Source: Monodelphis domestica
Lineage: Eukaryota; Chordata; Mammalia; Didelphimorphia; Didelphidae
NCBI RefSeq assembly: GCF_027887165.1
Contig: NC_077232.1
Span: forward strand, 4,039,211-4,103,210
DNA: 64,000 nt
Direction: 5' to 3'
Notes under the pieces: generated by a model
The model's database searches: none
Told to the model about the DNA's origin: nothing
What the model saw: the letters and a program-made list of their open reading frames with translations, nothing else
Shown: positions 20,718 through 30,487 of the stretch, one piece after another
Numbering within the stretch: position 1 is the first letter of the stretch
Layout: the number at the start of each line of letters is the position of its first letter
Program-made: the position numbers and the translations under genes

Positions 20718-21429
20718 GTTCTAGAGAAATCCACACAAAGCAGACCCAGATCTTCTAGGGAAGTCCCAGAAGGATGAGTAGGACTTGGATCATTAGAAAG
20801 GAGCAGGGAAGGCATTCCAATTGGGGGAGATACTGGAGGCTGGAATGGGCACAACAAGCCTGTTGGAGTAGGAGCCCGGGGTGACTGAGCTGGGCTCTGG
20901 GTAGAGATTGGGCTGGACAGGTCAGGTCAATCCATCTAGGAAGGGCTTGGAAGGCCAGGAGAGGAGTCTGGACTTGGAGGGTTGGCTGTGAAAGAAGGAG
21001 ATTTCTCCTTCACGGGGGCTCATGTGAGAAAGGCCATGCCCTGGGCCCTGAGCCTGGCACAGGCTGGGTACAAGAGCACACACTGGGGGCTCCTGCCCTC
21101 ATGCAAGCCCCAGGAAGCTCAATCACTTAATTGATGGAGCCACATTTATTAAGAGCTGACCAAGCTGTCACGCGTCTGGTGTTCAAATCGCAGCCCTGCC
21201 ACATGCCACCTGGGTGACCCGTCAGGACTTCGGTTATCTCTTCTGTAAAACCAGGATGGCCTCCAAAGGCCCTTCCAAATCCCCAACTCCGATTCCTGGA
21301 GGGAGGTGGAGAAGAAAGGAGGAAAAGACAAAACCAAACAAGACAAGGAGGCAAACACCTGGAAACCTCTCTGGGACAGCCTTTTACAATCTTATAAAGC
21401 TACTTTGCGTGCCCTGGGGATTTGCTTGG
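20718..21429. other. Old repeat traces, otherwise unassigned
   Basis: 20760-20950 reads like a diverged antisense L2 body ('gaaggcattccaattggggg', 'aaggcctggag'-like sequences). 21150-21290 has MIR-like features ('ggtgttcaaatcgcagccct', 'cttctgtaaaaccaggatgg'). No gene seen. Confidence 0.4.
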
Positions 21430-21530
21430 AATAATAATTAGCTAGCATTTATTTAGCAAGGTTTGCAAAAGCACTTTATACTTATTGTCTCTCAGCAACC
21501 CCTTGAGAGAGGTACTATTATTAGCCCTGT
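21430..21530 (-). mobile_element. MIR/Ther-1 fragment, antisense
   Basis: 'aataataattagctagcatt', 'gcaaaagcactttatactta' and 'cccttgagagaggtactatt' give the antisense MIR 3' half. It stops where the Mar1-type SINE begins, so the latter may have inserted into it. Confidence 0.75.
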
Positions 21531-21735
21531 TTTGTTGTGGTAGTTCAGCTGTTTCAGTATGGATTCTTTGTGATGCCATTTAGGGTTTTCTTGGTTGGCC
21601 ATCTCCTTCTCCAGCTCATTTTATAAATGAAGAAACTGAGGCAGGCAGGGTTCGGTGAATTACCCAGGGTTACCCAGCTAGTAAGAGTCTGAAGAAATAT
21701 TTGAAGTCAGGGCTTCCTAACTGGAGTCCAGTTGT
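21531..21735 (-). mobile_element. Mar1-type SINE with RTE-like tail, antisense
   Basis: The left end carries the tail ('tgttgtggtagttcagctgt', 'tttgtgatgccatttagggt', 'ggccatctccttctccagct'). Then come 'gaagaaactgaggcaggcag', 'tacccagctagtaagagtct' and 'ggcttcctaactggagtcc'. This is the most complete RTE-tailed SINE in the window; the final head bases are missing. Confidence 0.85.
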
Positions 21736-21775
21736 CTTTATACCGTACCAACTGTGTATGCAATGACCCTGGTAT

Positions 21776-21848
21776 ATAGTACAAGTTCCTTAGGGTCAGG
21801 GGCTGCTCCACATTGCTCTTTGTGTTGCTGGCCCCTAGCCCTGTGCCC
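21776..21848 (+). mobile_element. L2 3' end fragment
   Basis: 'acaagttccttagggtcagg', 'ggctgctccacattgctctt' and 'tgtgttgctggcccctagcc' follow the sense L2 3' end. Confidence 0.55.
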
Positions 21849-21920
21849 CTAGCCCCATGATGGTGCATCTGTGTCATTGGTGCCAAAGATGCCATGCAGA
21901 GACCTCTCTATTTTTGGCCA
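21849..21920 (+). mobile_element. Extra copy of the hAT left end
   Basis: 'ctagccccatgatggtgcat' followed by 'tgccaaagatgccatgcaga' and 'gacctctc' repeats the first ~70 bp of the hAT element that starts at 21921. It is either a tandem duplication of the end or the remnant of a second element. Confidence 0.7.
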
Positions 21921-22135
21921 CTAGCCCTGTGATGGTGAACCTATGGCATCCATGCCAAAGATGGCATGCAGAGACCTCTCTGTGGGCACGTGCTGTGGGG
22001 TGGGCCAGCCTCCCACAGGGGATGGGGTCTTGGAGGTGGGACAGTGTTGGCAAAATGATGGATGGGACACAGCTTTCACGTTCAACTCACAGCACAGGTT
22101 TCACAGGATAAACTGCTCCACCTTGGCTTAGGTCT
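21921..22135 (+). mobile_element. hAT-type DNA transposon, left part
   Basis: It starts with 'ctagccctgtgatggtgaac' and 'ctatggcatccatgcc', the reverse-complement partner of 23851-23871. It continues with 'gcagagacctctctgtgggc'. The ends fit the Charlie-like hAT families of mammals, whose targets often contain CTAG. No transposase frame is visible, so it is probably a non-autonomous copy. The inner limit of this part is uncertain. Confidence 0.7.
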
Positions 22136-22154
22136 GGCTTCTTTTATACCCTCA

Positions 22155-23033
22155 TGTATGAATCTTAAAATTTCTCAGACTTGTGAATGTTAAAAATCCT
22201 CAGACTCTACCTTAGAACATTTGGTTAAGACCATTCCCCACTTAAACAATGGAGGTACTTGATCAGGAATGTGAGAACTTTACATTACTCCACCCATACT
22301 TAAGCATACTTTAGGGGAAGATAAAGTTGTAAACTCCTTAGAGAACAATGAAGATACTTAACTCATACTTATAGTGAGGCCAAAACCTTAAGCTAAGTCT
22401 ATTTTTAGATCTAATACAAAAGGGTGCTAAGTACCATTGAAGGTCAAATTAATCACTAAAAGGTCAGGCAACTTGCAAACTTGCAAGGGACAAACTTAAC
22501 AAAAGAGGTGTGAAGTTTTAGTCTACCCAGAGAAGTTGAGAACTAAAGAAGATGTGAATTAAGAATGGTCAGTCTTGTGAAAACGTCTACTGTGATTGGT
22601 AGATGTGAGAACTTAGGGGAGGTGACATAGGAGAAAATTCTCTTTAAAAGGAGGTCAGAAAGGCCTCTGAAGGGGGCAGCTTGCCAAAGCTGAATTGAAG
22701 GGCTCGTTGGCTGAACTTAGTCAAGCTGAGGAGCTGAACTGGTGGGTCTTTCTGAACACTAGAATCTTGCTTGGGACAAACCTTGTGGTGAGTGGATTAA
22801 AGACTGACTGATCTCTCTCTTAAGGCTTAGCCCTTTTTCTCATTATTTCCTCTTATGCTCTCTCTCCCTTTCATTAATTCCTTAATTTGTATTAATTAAA
22901 ATTTCTATAAAACCCAGCTGACTTGGGTATATTTAATATTTGGGGATTTTCCCATGGTGACCACTACATTTTTGATTTGAAACCATATTTTCATGGTCAC
23001 TGTTTAAGGCAACCACTCTTTTATCTGTAACAG
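22155..23033 (+). mobile_element. Probable solo LTR of an endogenous retrovirus (family not determined)
   Basis: A fossil LTR-like segment lies inside the hAT element. It has a TATA-like TTTAAAAGG near 22643, a long middle ('gctgaattgaagggctcg' ... 'gctgaactggtgggtc'), and a polyadenylation-type signal region near 22885-22910 followed by 'ggattttcccatgg'. The exact ends and flanking repeats are unclear (the right end could be near 22970 or 23033). No coding part is recognised; it is old, judging by the absence of clean ends. Confidence 0.5.
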
Positions 23034-23474
23034 TTTATGCCAAACACTCTTTTGACTGTCACACATGATCACACATCTACTTGGCACACAATTTCATTCT
23101 CAACATATATGTTTCCATGGAACCTAACAACAGACAGTGAGCCTAGGGAGATAGTCAATGAAATGTTGTTGCTAAGTGCAGGATCAGAGGGTAGAATCAA
23201 CATGACCCAGATATAGGTTAGGGAATCCAGAGCACAGATTTGCCAGAAGTTTTTATGCCTAGACAAGAGGGTCCTATCTATGTGGGTATATAAAAATTCT
23301 TTGATTTAATTTTGTAAGTGGGCTCTTCTGATAATATCCTAGGGAGACAGAGTGGGACATCTGTATTAACCCTGCAAGCATGTTGCTCTCATGTATTTTT
23401 CCTGGGGCTAAGTAAGAATAATGATCATGGCAAGTCCAATAATAAGGGGATGTTAATAATGAAAGTAAATTAGG
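23034..23474. other. Unassigned segment within the hAT interval
   Basis: AT-richer sequence between the LTR-like part and the right hAT part. It may be inner hAT sequence or more of the inserted element. A 65-codon minus frame (23069-23266) exists but has no domain I can name. Confidence 0.35.
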
Positions 23475-23871
23475 AGGGTTTCAGTGGGTGTTTCCATCCT
23501 TCCTGGGGGCTGCTTTGCAGTCCCCGGTTTCCACGTGGACCATGTCAAACAGCGTGGTCTAGATGGTTCCCAGCAGACACATGCCATCTCCCACCAGGAT
23601 TAGTTACTAGAAAGGTAGAGGGACTCTGGTGGAGCTGCTCCCTTCCCCTTCTCCAGCACATCTCCCCACTCCTCTGCCAGCAGTCAATGGAAGTGCTTAT
23701 TTCTTCCCCAGAATGGAGCACCCAGGCCACTCCCCTCCCTTTCTCCCTCCCCTGTCTGGGGTAATGCAGTTGGGGAAGGGGAGGGGAGAGGAGGGGGTGG
23801 CACTTGGTCTCTGGGGGGGCAAAGCACTCAATGTCTAAAAGATTCTAGAAGGTTTGCCATCACTGCCCTAG
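23475..23871 (+). mobile_element. hAT-type DNA transposon, right part with terminal inverted repeat
   Basis: It ends with 'ggtttgccatcactgcccta' and g at 23851-23871, the inverted partner of the left end at 21921. G-rich internal sequence precedes it ('ggggaggggagaggaggggg', 'tggcacttggtctctggg'). Confidence 0.7.
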
Positions 23872-23929
23872 CTGATACAGAATAGGGGCTGAACAAGTGC
23901 CCTTTGAATTGTGCCCCTCTGCTGCAGAG

Positions 23930-24045
23930 CAAGTAGGGCAGGTAGAAGACAGATGAGGAAACTGAGGACCAGGGAAGATAACAACTTGCCCGAGGTCTCA
24001 GAGATAAAAGGCAGCAGCATCAAGATTTGAACCTAGGCAGGAGAA
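23930..24045 (-). mobile_element. MIR-type SINE, antisense
   Basis: 'gacagatgaggaaactgagg', 'acaacttgcccgaggtctca' and 'catcaagatttgaacctagg' form an antisense MIR core with B-box. Confidence 0.8.
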
Positions 24046-24359
24046 TCATCTTTGTCAGTTCGTTCTCCCAGAGACACTGTTCCCAGAGCCCCAGAGCCCA
24101 ATACTGAGCGCTGTCTCTTGTCCTGATTAAAGTTTTGGTCTTGCTGACTACTTGAGTGGTTCTCTGCTTTCCTAAGTTGCTGCACTCAACTCAGGCTACA
24201 ATAGATGATCCCTTAATTCTCTTTCTCACGTTGAAATTCTGTGATTAGGTAAAATGTTATTGGAGACCAGCGAGATAAATCCCATTTCCCAGAATCCTTC
24301 CTGGTCTTCATTTCTTCTGGCTCCAGTATTACAGGGAGTCCCTGCGGCACATTCCCCAG

Positions 24360-24498
24360 TCAGCAAACACTCATTTTATTTCTAGATTTTCTGCTGCCAC
24401 AAAGAAGGCTGCTGTGAACGTCTTGGTATCCACGAGACCTTTCTTTTCGTCTTTTATTTCTTGGAGTATTTGTTCCTGAGTAGGATATCTGGGTCCGA
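24360..24498 (-). mobile_element. L1 3' region, antisense fragment
   Basis: 'tgctgccacaaagaaggctg', 'ctgtgaacgtcttggtatcc' and 'gtaggatatctgggtccgat' match the antisense L1 segment that elsewhere in the window reads 'tttgccactacaaaaagaac' (about 31470). Confidence 0.7.
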
Positions 24499-24504
24499 TG
24501 AGCA

Positions 24505-24655
24505 AGTCGCTTACATGTTATTTGCTGTTTCCTCATCTCTAAAATGGGAATAATAATAGCATCAACCTCCCAGGGTTGCTGTGAGGATTCCGTGAGATAT
24601 TTGTAAGAAGTGCTTAGCACACGGTGAATGCTATAAAAATGTTACCTCTGTTATT
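24505..24655 (+). mobile_element. MIR/Ther-1 3' half
   Basis: 'gtttcctcatctctaaaatg', 'ggaataataatagcatcaac', 'ggttgctgtgaggattccgt' and 'gtgcttagcacacggtgaat' are in sense order. Confidence 0.85.
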
Positions 24656-24683
24656 ATTGGTGCTGTTTTTACTATTATTATTT

Positions 24684-24873
24684 TTTAACCCTCACCTTCC
24701 ATCTTGGAGTCAATATTGGTTCTAAGGCAGAAGAATGATAAGGGCTAGGGAACTGGGGTTAAGTGACTTGTCCAAGATCACACAGCTAAGAAATGTCTGA
24801 GGTCAGATTTGAACCCAGGACCACCTGTCTTTAGGCCTGGCTCTCAATCTACTGAGCCACCCAGCTGCCCTCT
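24684..24873 (-). mobile_element. Type A SINE, antisense, near full length
   Basis: T-rich start, 'aaccctcaccttccatcttg', 'ggttctaaggcagaagaatg', 'ggttaagtgacttgtccaag', 'gatttgaacccaggaccacc' and the head end 'gagccacccagctgccc'. It lies 25 bp from another copy in the same orientation. Confidence 0.92.
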
Positions 24874-24898
24874 ATTATTATTAAAACCGTATTATCAT

Positions 24899-25097
24899 TA
24901 TTTTAAAAAATCTTTACCTTCCATCTTAGAATGGGTACAAGTATCTATTCCAAGACAAAAGAGAGGTAAGGGCTTTGCAGTTGGGTTAGGGACTTGCCCA
25001 AGATCACAAAACTAGCAAGTATCAGAAGCAAGATTTGAACCTAAGACCTCCCATCTTTAGGTCTGACTCTCAATCTACTGAGCCACTTTGCTATCAT
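24899..25097 (-). mobile_element. Type A SINE, antisense, more diverged
   Basis: 'aatctttaccttccatctta', 'ctattccaagacaaaagaga', 'gggacttgcccaagatcaca', 'gatttgaacctaagacctcc' and 'caatctactgagccac'. It has visibly more differences than the neighbouring copy. Confidence 0.88.
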
Positions 25098-25111
25098 TGC
25101 TATTACTAGTA

Positions 25112-25302
25112 TTATTATATGATACAGTAGAAAGAAAGCATACTAAGCCTGAAGTCAGGAAGGCCTGAGTGCTAATCAAGCCTCAGACATTTACTCTCTG
25201 TGTGACCTTGGGCAAGTCACTTGACCCTGCTTGCCTCAGTTTCCTCATTTGTTAAATCAGTTGAAGAAGCCCAAATGGAATCACAGAGGGCGGGAACAAC
25301 AA
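25112..25302 (+). mobile_element. Mar1-type SINE with RTE-like tail
   Basis: 'acagtagaaagaaagcatac', 'gaagtcaggaaggcctgagt', 'gtgtgaccttgggcaagtca', 'tgcctcagtttcctcatttg', then the tail 'gaagaagcccaaatggaatc', 'acagaggg' and 'aacaacaaac'. Confidence 0.8.
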
Positions 25303-25329
25303 ACGGGGGCACTCATCGCACCCGTGAGG

Positions 25330-25415
25330 TTGAAGCATTGTTGTACGCCTCAAATGAGAGAGTAATTAAACAAGCTCAGCACAGTGCCAGGCACACAGTC
25401 CCTTATATGGAATAA
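25330..25415 (+). mobile_element. MIR 3' end fragment
   Basis: 'tcaaatgagagagtaattaa' followed by 'cagcacagtgccaggcacac' is a sense MIR 3' end. Confidence 0.6.
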
Positions 25416-25585
25416 AAATCATTTTCATTCCGGAGGGGCCATTCATTAGTGGCTGGAACGGTCTTTGCTGCGGTGCTCAGCAGTTTGCGTTTCTTCTTTT
25501 GAAGAGCTCTTCAGGCCCCCAAGCTTCCTCCTTCTCCCACTGGGACCTTCTGCCTCTGCTCCGGGTGGGTTGGGGTGCGAGGCCC

Positions 25586-25727
25586 GTTTTTCATCTTGGA
25601 AGCGATATTGTACAGTGGTTCCAAGGCAGAGGAGCAGGAAGGGCTGGCCAAGGGGGGTTAAGTGACTTGTCCACGGTCACACGGTTAGGAAGTATCTGAG
25701 GCCACATTTGAACCCAGGACCCCAAGT
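25586..25727 (-). mobile_element. Type A SINE, antisense, truncated
   Basis: 'tttttcatcttggaagcgat', 'ggttccaaggcagaggagca', 'gttaagtgacttgtccacgg' and 'catttgaacccaggacccc'; the head end is missing. Confidence 0.88.
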
Positions 25728-27150
25728 CAGCCCTTATCGTACACCTCTTAGCCTGGCCATCCCCAGGAGCCGGCCGGAAGGGGCCAGAGGTGCGGTCAGC
25801 GGGGCAAAGGTCGCTTCCTCGGGTCTTGGCGTTGCAGGGGCTCCGCCCAGCGGAGGCCCTCCGTGTGTGGAAGGGAGCAGAAGCTGCTGGGACGCCGGGA
25901 TGACCCCGGGACAATGCGGGGCTTGGCCCTATCGCTCCGCCTGGTGCATCATTAACTGCCCCGGCCGGGCCAGGGAGGGGGAGGGTGTCCCACCCTCTGC
26001 GGCCCCTCCTCTGGGCTGCCTCTGGGGGAAGAACGAGCGAGGAGCGGGCCCCACCGGGCCGAGAACAGCCAGTGCTAAGCCTCAGTTTCTCCATGTGGAC
26101 AAGCACCCTCTTTGTCTGGTCCTCAGCTCTAAAGGGGGGTCCCCCCAACGGATACCCAGGACGCCCCCCAATAGTCTGGGGGCGCACGGCTGCGTCCTGC
26201 TATTCAGGCTGGCGCTTTTCCTGCGGGCTGGGCTGCTCCTCCGGGCCGGGGAGGACGCGGGGGACGCACAACCCCTGCCATCAGCGGCATCCGGGGGCCG
26301 CCCTTTCGGCCCTCGGGACAGTCTCCCCAGCGTGATCCCAGGGAGGCCATTCGGAGCACCCACTGGGCCAGCCATGGCGCCCTCAGCCTCGGGGCACCCC
26401 CAAAAGAAAAGGGGAGTCCCGGCTGCTCGGTCCGAAGGGAGGCCCAAACACGTCTAGAAGGAGTTTGCGGCACGTGGGGGGCCGACGCGGAAGGGGAGCT
26501 CCGGAGGGCAGGCCCCGCTCAGCTTCAGCCTGGCATCGCTGGCACCTCGCCTGGCACGCGTTGGCACTACGTCAGTGCTTGGCGTGAGGAAGGGGCTGAG
26601 TCCACAGTGCCCAGCCTCAGTTTCCCCACCGGTGCCCCAGAATCCCGGAGTGTCAGAGCTGAAAAGGGCTCCATCGAGCGGGTCCCTCTCCAGCGTCTCC
26701 CAACTCTCAGCTCCAAAGATCCAGAGAGGCCGCGGCTCTCCCTGCGGAGCAAAGCCAAGGCTGCCGGGGGGGCTTCTCAGCAGCAGGGCCGGGTGGGGGG
26801 CGCCCAGGACGCCTGCTCTTCTAGGAGAGGCAGGAGGCTCAGGGAGACCCCGCTCCCCTCCCCCAGGCGCAGAGAACCAGGGGGCACCCCAAGTGAGGCC
26901 TGGGGGGGACCCCCGCGGGATGGGGGATGGGGAAGAGGCAGCCTCAGGCTGGGCAGCAGGAAGAGCCTGTGTGGAGGGGGGAAACGGGCTGTCCAGAGCC
27001 CGGGGGATCCCCGGAGCTTCACGCAGACTTTCTCTCCCTGCACAGCACCAGCCGGCACCGGACATTCCATGGATGATCCTGCGGACATCTCAGACCCACC
27101 TTGTCCAGACTGGCCCCTCCCCCATTTCTGTATCGAGCCAGCCAGGAGGC
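25728..27150. other. Second CpG-rich block, no repeat of note
   Basis: GC-rich with many CpG, especially 25770-26050 and 26220-26320. MIR-like snippets occur at about 26078 ('agcctcagtttctccatgtg') and 26605. At about 26642-26672 'ggagtgtcagagctgaaaag' resembles the unit of the 45-kb array. Open frames overlap on both strands (plus 25708-26457, 249 codons; plus 26575-27222) without domains. Confidence 0.4.
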
Positions 27151-27154
27151 TCAG

Positions 27155-27300
27155 CAGGTACTGCACTGGGCTTGGAACCAGGAGGACCTGAGTTCAAATG
27201 TGGCCTGTATGACCCTGGGTAAGTCACTTTAACCCCCATTTGCCCCAGTTCCTCTACTGTCAAATGGGAACACATCAGGAGAGCATCCTGCATCTTTGCC
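27155..27300 (+). mobile_element. Mar1-type SINE, sense
   Basis: 'caggaggctcagcaggtact', 'accaggaggacctgagttca', 'tatgaccctgggtaagtcac' and 'ccagttcctctactgtcaaa'. The end near 'catctttgccaag' recalls the RTE-type tail. Confidence 0.75.
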
Positions 27301-27309
27301 AAGAAATGT

Positions 27310-27515
27310 TTGGCAGAGTGGATGGAATGCTGGACCTCTAGTCAGAATCCAGCCTGTGAGACCCTGGATAAGTCATTTCTTCTCCATTTCCGTAAAATGG
27401 TGATCATACTAGCACCTACCAGGACTGTTGTAGGACGATATTAAATAATTCCAGCAAAGCAGTTTGCAAACCTAAAAGCACAATATAAATCTGAGCTGTT
27501 CTTCTTCTTATTATT
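27310..27515 (+). mobile_element. MIR/Ther-1 SINE
   Basis: 'gcagagtggatggaatgctg', 'gagaccctggataagtcatt', 'ccgtaaaatggtgatcatac', 'ggactgttgtaggacgatat' and 'gtttgcaaacctaaaagcac' in sense. Confidence 0.85.
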
Positions 27516-27639
27516 ATTCTTGTGTTATTTCTCCCTTCACATCCCTTGCATTTAATCCCTCGCCTGGGTTCAAGGCCTCACCATCTTGTGCCTGGATCTT
27601 TACAACAACCCCCCAGAGCCGGCTCCTGGCCCGAGTCTC

Positions 27640-27930
27640 AGACCAAGGCACGAGCCCTAAATGCAGGTCTGACCAGGGACTCCCCTCTCTGAGCAGCACC
27701 ATTGCTTTCCCGTCGCCTGGAAAACAGAGCAGATTGGAATTGGCTTGTCAAGCCTTTCCCAACTGGCCCCACCGGATCTGTCCAGCCTCCTTGGGTGACT
27801 CCTCTTCCTGCATTCTGGGGTCCAGGCAAACCCGCCTTCTCCCCTTCCTCACACTCCACACTTCGTCCCCACTGTTCCTCCAGCTTGGACTGCTCTTCAT
27901 CCTTGCAGCTCCCCCATAGCATCCCTCTTT
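27640..27930 (+). mobile_element. L2 fragment, sense
   Basis: 'agcctttcccaactggcccc', 'ccgccttctccccttcctca', 'cttggactgctcttcatcct' and the context follow the L2 segment before the 3' end, with gaps. Its 3' terminus appears to resume at 28203, after a CT array. Confidence 0.6.
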
Positions 27931-27947
27931 CACAAATGTAACTAGTT

Positions 27948-28200
27948 CCTCCCTCCCTCCCTCCCTCCCTCCCTCCCTCTCTCTCTCTGTGTCTCCCTCT
28001 GTCTCTGTCTGTCTGTCTGTCTGTCTGTCTCCCTCCCTCTCTCTCTGTCTCTCTGTCTCTCTCTCTCTCTCTCTCTGTCTCTCCTCCCTCCCTCTCTCTC
28101 CCTCCTTCTCTCTCTGTCTCTGTCTCTCTGTCTCCTCTCTCTCTCTCTCTCCCCCCTCTGTCTGTCTCTCTGTCCCTCCCTCTCTGTCTGTCTGTCTCTG
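27948..28200. repeat. CT-rich array (CCCT, CTGT, CT units)
   Basis: About 250 bp of CCTCCCTC, CTGTCTGT and (CT)n. It lies between two L2 pieces. Ser/Leu and Arg/Glu frames over it are artefacts. Confidence 0.95.
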
Positions 28201-28202
28201 AA

Positions 28203-28262
28203 TTGTCTGGCATGCAGTAGGCACTTAATAAATGCTTGCTTGCTTGCTTGATTGACTTGCAG
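28203..28262 (+). mobile_element. L2 3' end with a GCTT tail
   Basis: 'tctggcatgcagtaggcact', 'taataaatgcttgcttgctt' and 'gattgacttg' form the L2 terminus. Confidence 0.85.
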
Positions 28263-28820
28263 GGCAAATTCTATTCAGAAATTCTGTGAATGGCTTGGCA
28301 GATAACCAAAAAGCTATTCCTCTCACCCCTCCACCCCCCACCTTAGAAAAACAACTAAAAGTGAAAGCTTTCCTTGGAACTGGGCACCTTTGGACCCAGG
28401 GCTCAATGATAAGCTCACTTACATGCCTAGTCAAAGCCCTTCCAGCTGTTAAAGGATGAATGAATTATTGGTGCTGCCTGAAGGCACTTTTATTCTATCT
28501 TTTGAAGGTCACCCTGGCCTAGAAGGGATTTTAAATACCACTTAGTTCAGCCCTTTCCTTGTACAAATGGGGAAACTGAGGCCCCGAGAGTTCCTTTTTT
28601 TCCATTGGCCACTTACAGTTTCTTGGACTTTCAAGGGAGCTGGGTTTTCTGCTCTCCAGGCTTTTTGCCCCCCATCTCTGTCCACCTCCTCTCCAATGGA
28701 TTATGGTAGTTTCCATTAGGAATGGGATATTGCTAGAGGAAAAAGACATTTAGGTTACAACAATGGACCCACCGCCATGCTAAAGAGCCTAGCAAGATGG
28801 TAGGCATAGGGCTACCCAGG
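28263..28820. other. Mostly unassigned; old LINE/SINE trace near 28515-28595
   Basis: 'gaagggattttaaataccac' and 'tacaaatggggaaactgagg' resemble an old L3/MIR-like repeat. The rest has no gene or repeat that I recognise. Confidence 0.4.
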
Positions 28821-28824
28821 CTAT

Positions 28825-28955
28825 TCCATCCAATCCTGCCTCCCCTTTACAGATGGGGAAACTGAGGAAGGGACTTGCCCAAAGTCAAATAGCTGATAAA
28901 CACCAGAGGCAAGATTTGAAATGGAATCTTGACTTTAGGGCTTTGAGCATAATGA
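28825..28955 (-). mobile_element. MIR-type SINE, antisense
   Basis: 'cctttacagatggggaaact', 'ggacttgcccaaagtcaaat', 'cagaggcaagatttgaaatg' and 'gaatcttgactttag'. Confidence 0.75.
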
Positions 28956-30330
28956 CTTAATGACAGTGACAAAAACAGCCAAATTAGCCAGCGTTCATGG
29001 CTCTTTTTGGAGGCGCCCTCCCAGGTGCGACACAGTATACTGCGTCACATAACTGAGCAGTTACCAAGGTGTAAATGGCCACGGATCGGCTCATCCAAGA
29101 AGCTCCTCCCCCCTCCCAAGAAGGCGGGTACTATTATTGGCCACAGTTTGTTCATTATAATGAATCATTGAAGGGTTATTTTTCCCAATCAGTCGCCCAC
29201 CCCTGGTGGCCAAGGACCCATGGAGAAGCGCCGGTAGACAGCAGGAAGGGCAGGTCCCTTTGCTAGTTCTTGGGGAAGCTGCCCCGGGCGGTTGGGAGGA
29301 TCTGGCCGAAGGGAAGGAGAAGGCTTCTCCTGTGGGAGCGCAGGCTCAGAGGGAGCACCTGGGTGGGAGGGAGCGGCCGGGTGGGGAGGACCTTGGAGAC
29401 CAGGCACAGGAATCGGGCTTAGAGTGGTGGCACAAAGGGAGCCATCGAGAGTGTCCGAGGAAGGGTGGTTGCTTGTTACACGGTCCACTGGGGTTTGGGG
29501 TTTGTGCCGGCTTTAAAAGCCAGTGGGGCAGCGGGGAGGACTCCCGGGTTCCGATTGTAGCTTAGAACTTACATTGTCTACTTGTCCAACTGGTCACCCG
29601 TCTAAGAGTCTGTCCTTCCAGAGCTCGCGTTCCCGGATGCCTCTCTCCGCCCTTAGGGGCCCTGGCAGACTTGAGTCCCAGAGCAAGACGTGTTTTCCAG
29701 CCACCCACCCCTGGGAGCCAGGGGTAGTCCCTGAGGGGCTTGGGTGGAGGGGAGGCATTTTTCTAATGAGCCCCCAGCGGTGTGCCTCCCTCTGCCACAA
29801 TGATGATCCATTGGCCAACCAGCTAGGTTTTTACTAGGAAGAGTCAACACAAAACATCCCCCGAACAGGAGTCCATACAGAATCCAAGAGAATGGGCTCA
29901 AACGGGGTAGGGCGGGGGATGGAGTAACAGTTCCTGGGGTTCCTTTGTTGGAAGTGGGACCCACGTGGGGCCGTTTGAAGCCTCGAAGCAGTCCTGACTC
30001 CCGTGTTTATCCTTGATTTCCAGTCCCTGCTGTTCGGGGTGTGCTTTGGTCCAGATCCTCTAACCCCTCTGAACTGCGCCAGCTCGTCCTCTGGTCTTCC
30101 ATGGACTTCTCAGCACCCCGCTGGAGCTGTCCCCTCCCCTCTGAGACGCTGGGCACTCCATCCCCAACTGGGTTGTGATTTTATTGAAGACGCGGCATGG
30201 GCGCCGGGGCACGGTTTGGGCTCAGGATCTTCTTTGTGGCTGGACTATCTTGTCTCGAAGTCAGATGGGGGGATGGATTGATTGGCTCAGCTGACCTCTG
30301 CCCTCCGGCTCCCTCCCACTGATCTTATTT
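28956..30330. other. Long unique stretch without recognised repeat or gene
   Basis: About 1.4 kb with no repeat I can name. It holds a perfect 14-bp palindrome of homeodomain type at 29151-29164 and an inverted CCAAT box near 29136. Frames at 29189-29565 on both strands have no domain. It is one of the better places in the window to look for conserved non-coding sequence. Confidence 0.4.
29151..29164. promoter_or_regulatory. Perfect palindrome TTCATTATAATGAA, homeodomain-like
   Basis: The 14 bases equal their own reverse complement and contain two inverted TAAT cores, the arrangement bound by homeodomain dimers. One such site can arise by chance; function is an inference. Confidence 0.3.
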
Positions 30331-30334
30331 CTGA

Positions 30335-30470
30335 TCATTGGATAGAGCATCGGACTGGGAGTTAGGAAGACCAGAGTTCAAATCTGGCTGTAGTTGCTTT
30401 CTAAATGAGTGATCCGGGGCTAAAGGATCGACTTCAGTTTCCCTAATTAAAAAGTGGGGGCTGCTATTAA
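30335..30470 (+). mobile_element. tRNA-derived SINE, sense
   Basis: 'cattggatagagcatcggac', 'tgggagttaggaagaccaga', B-box 'gttcaaatctgg' and 'gacttcagtttccctaatta'. The head is well kept and the tail is lost. Confidence 0.75.
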
Positions 30471-30487
30471 GAGCCAGTTCCCTTTGA

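Noticed and set aside
22138-22152. Minus-strand TATAAAAG as a second, reversed LTR promoter
   Set aside because: A single TATA-like word without other LTR signals or ends is not enough.
23069-23266. 65-codon minus-strand frame as part of an old retroviral gene
   Set aside because: It is too short and I recognise no motif. It lies within a hAT/LTR mosaic whose parts are uncertain, so I make no claim beyond 'unassigned'.
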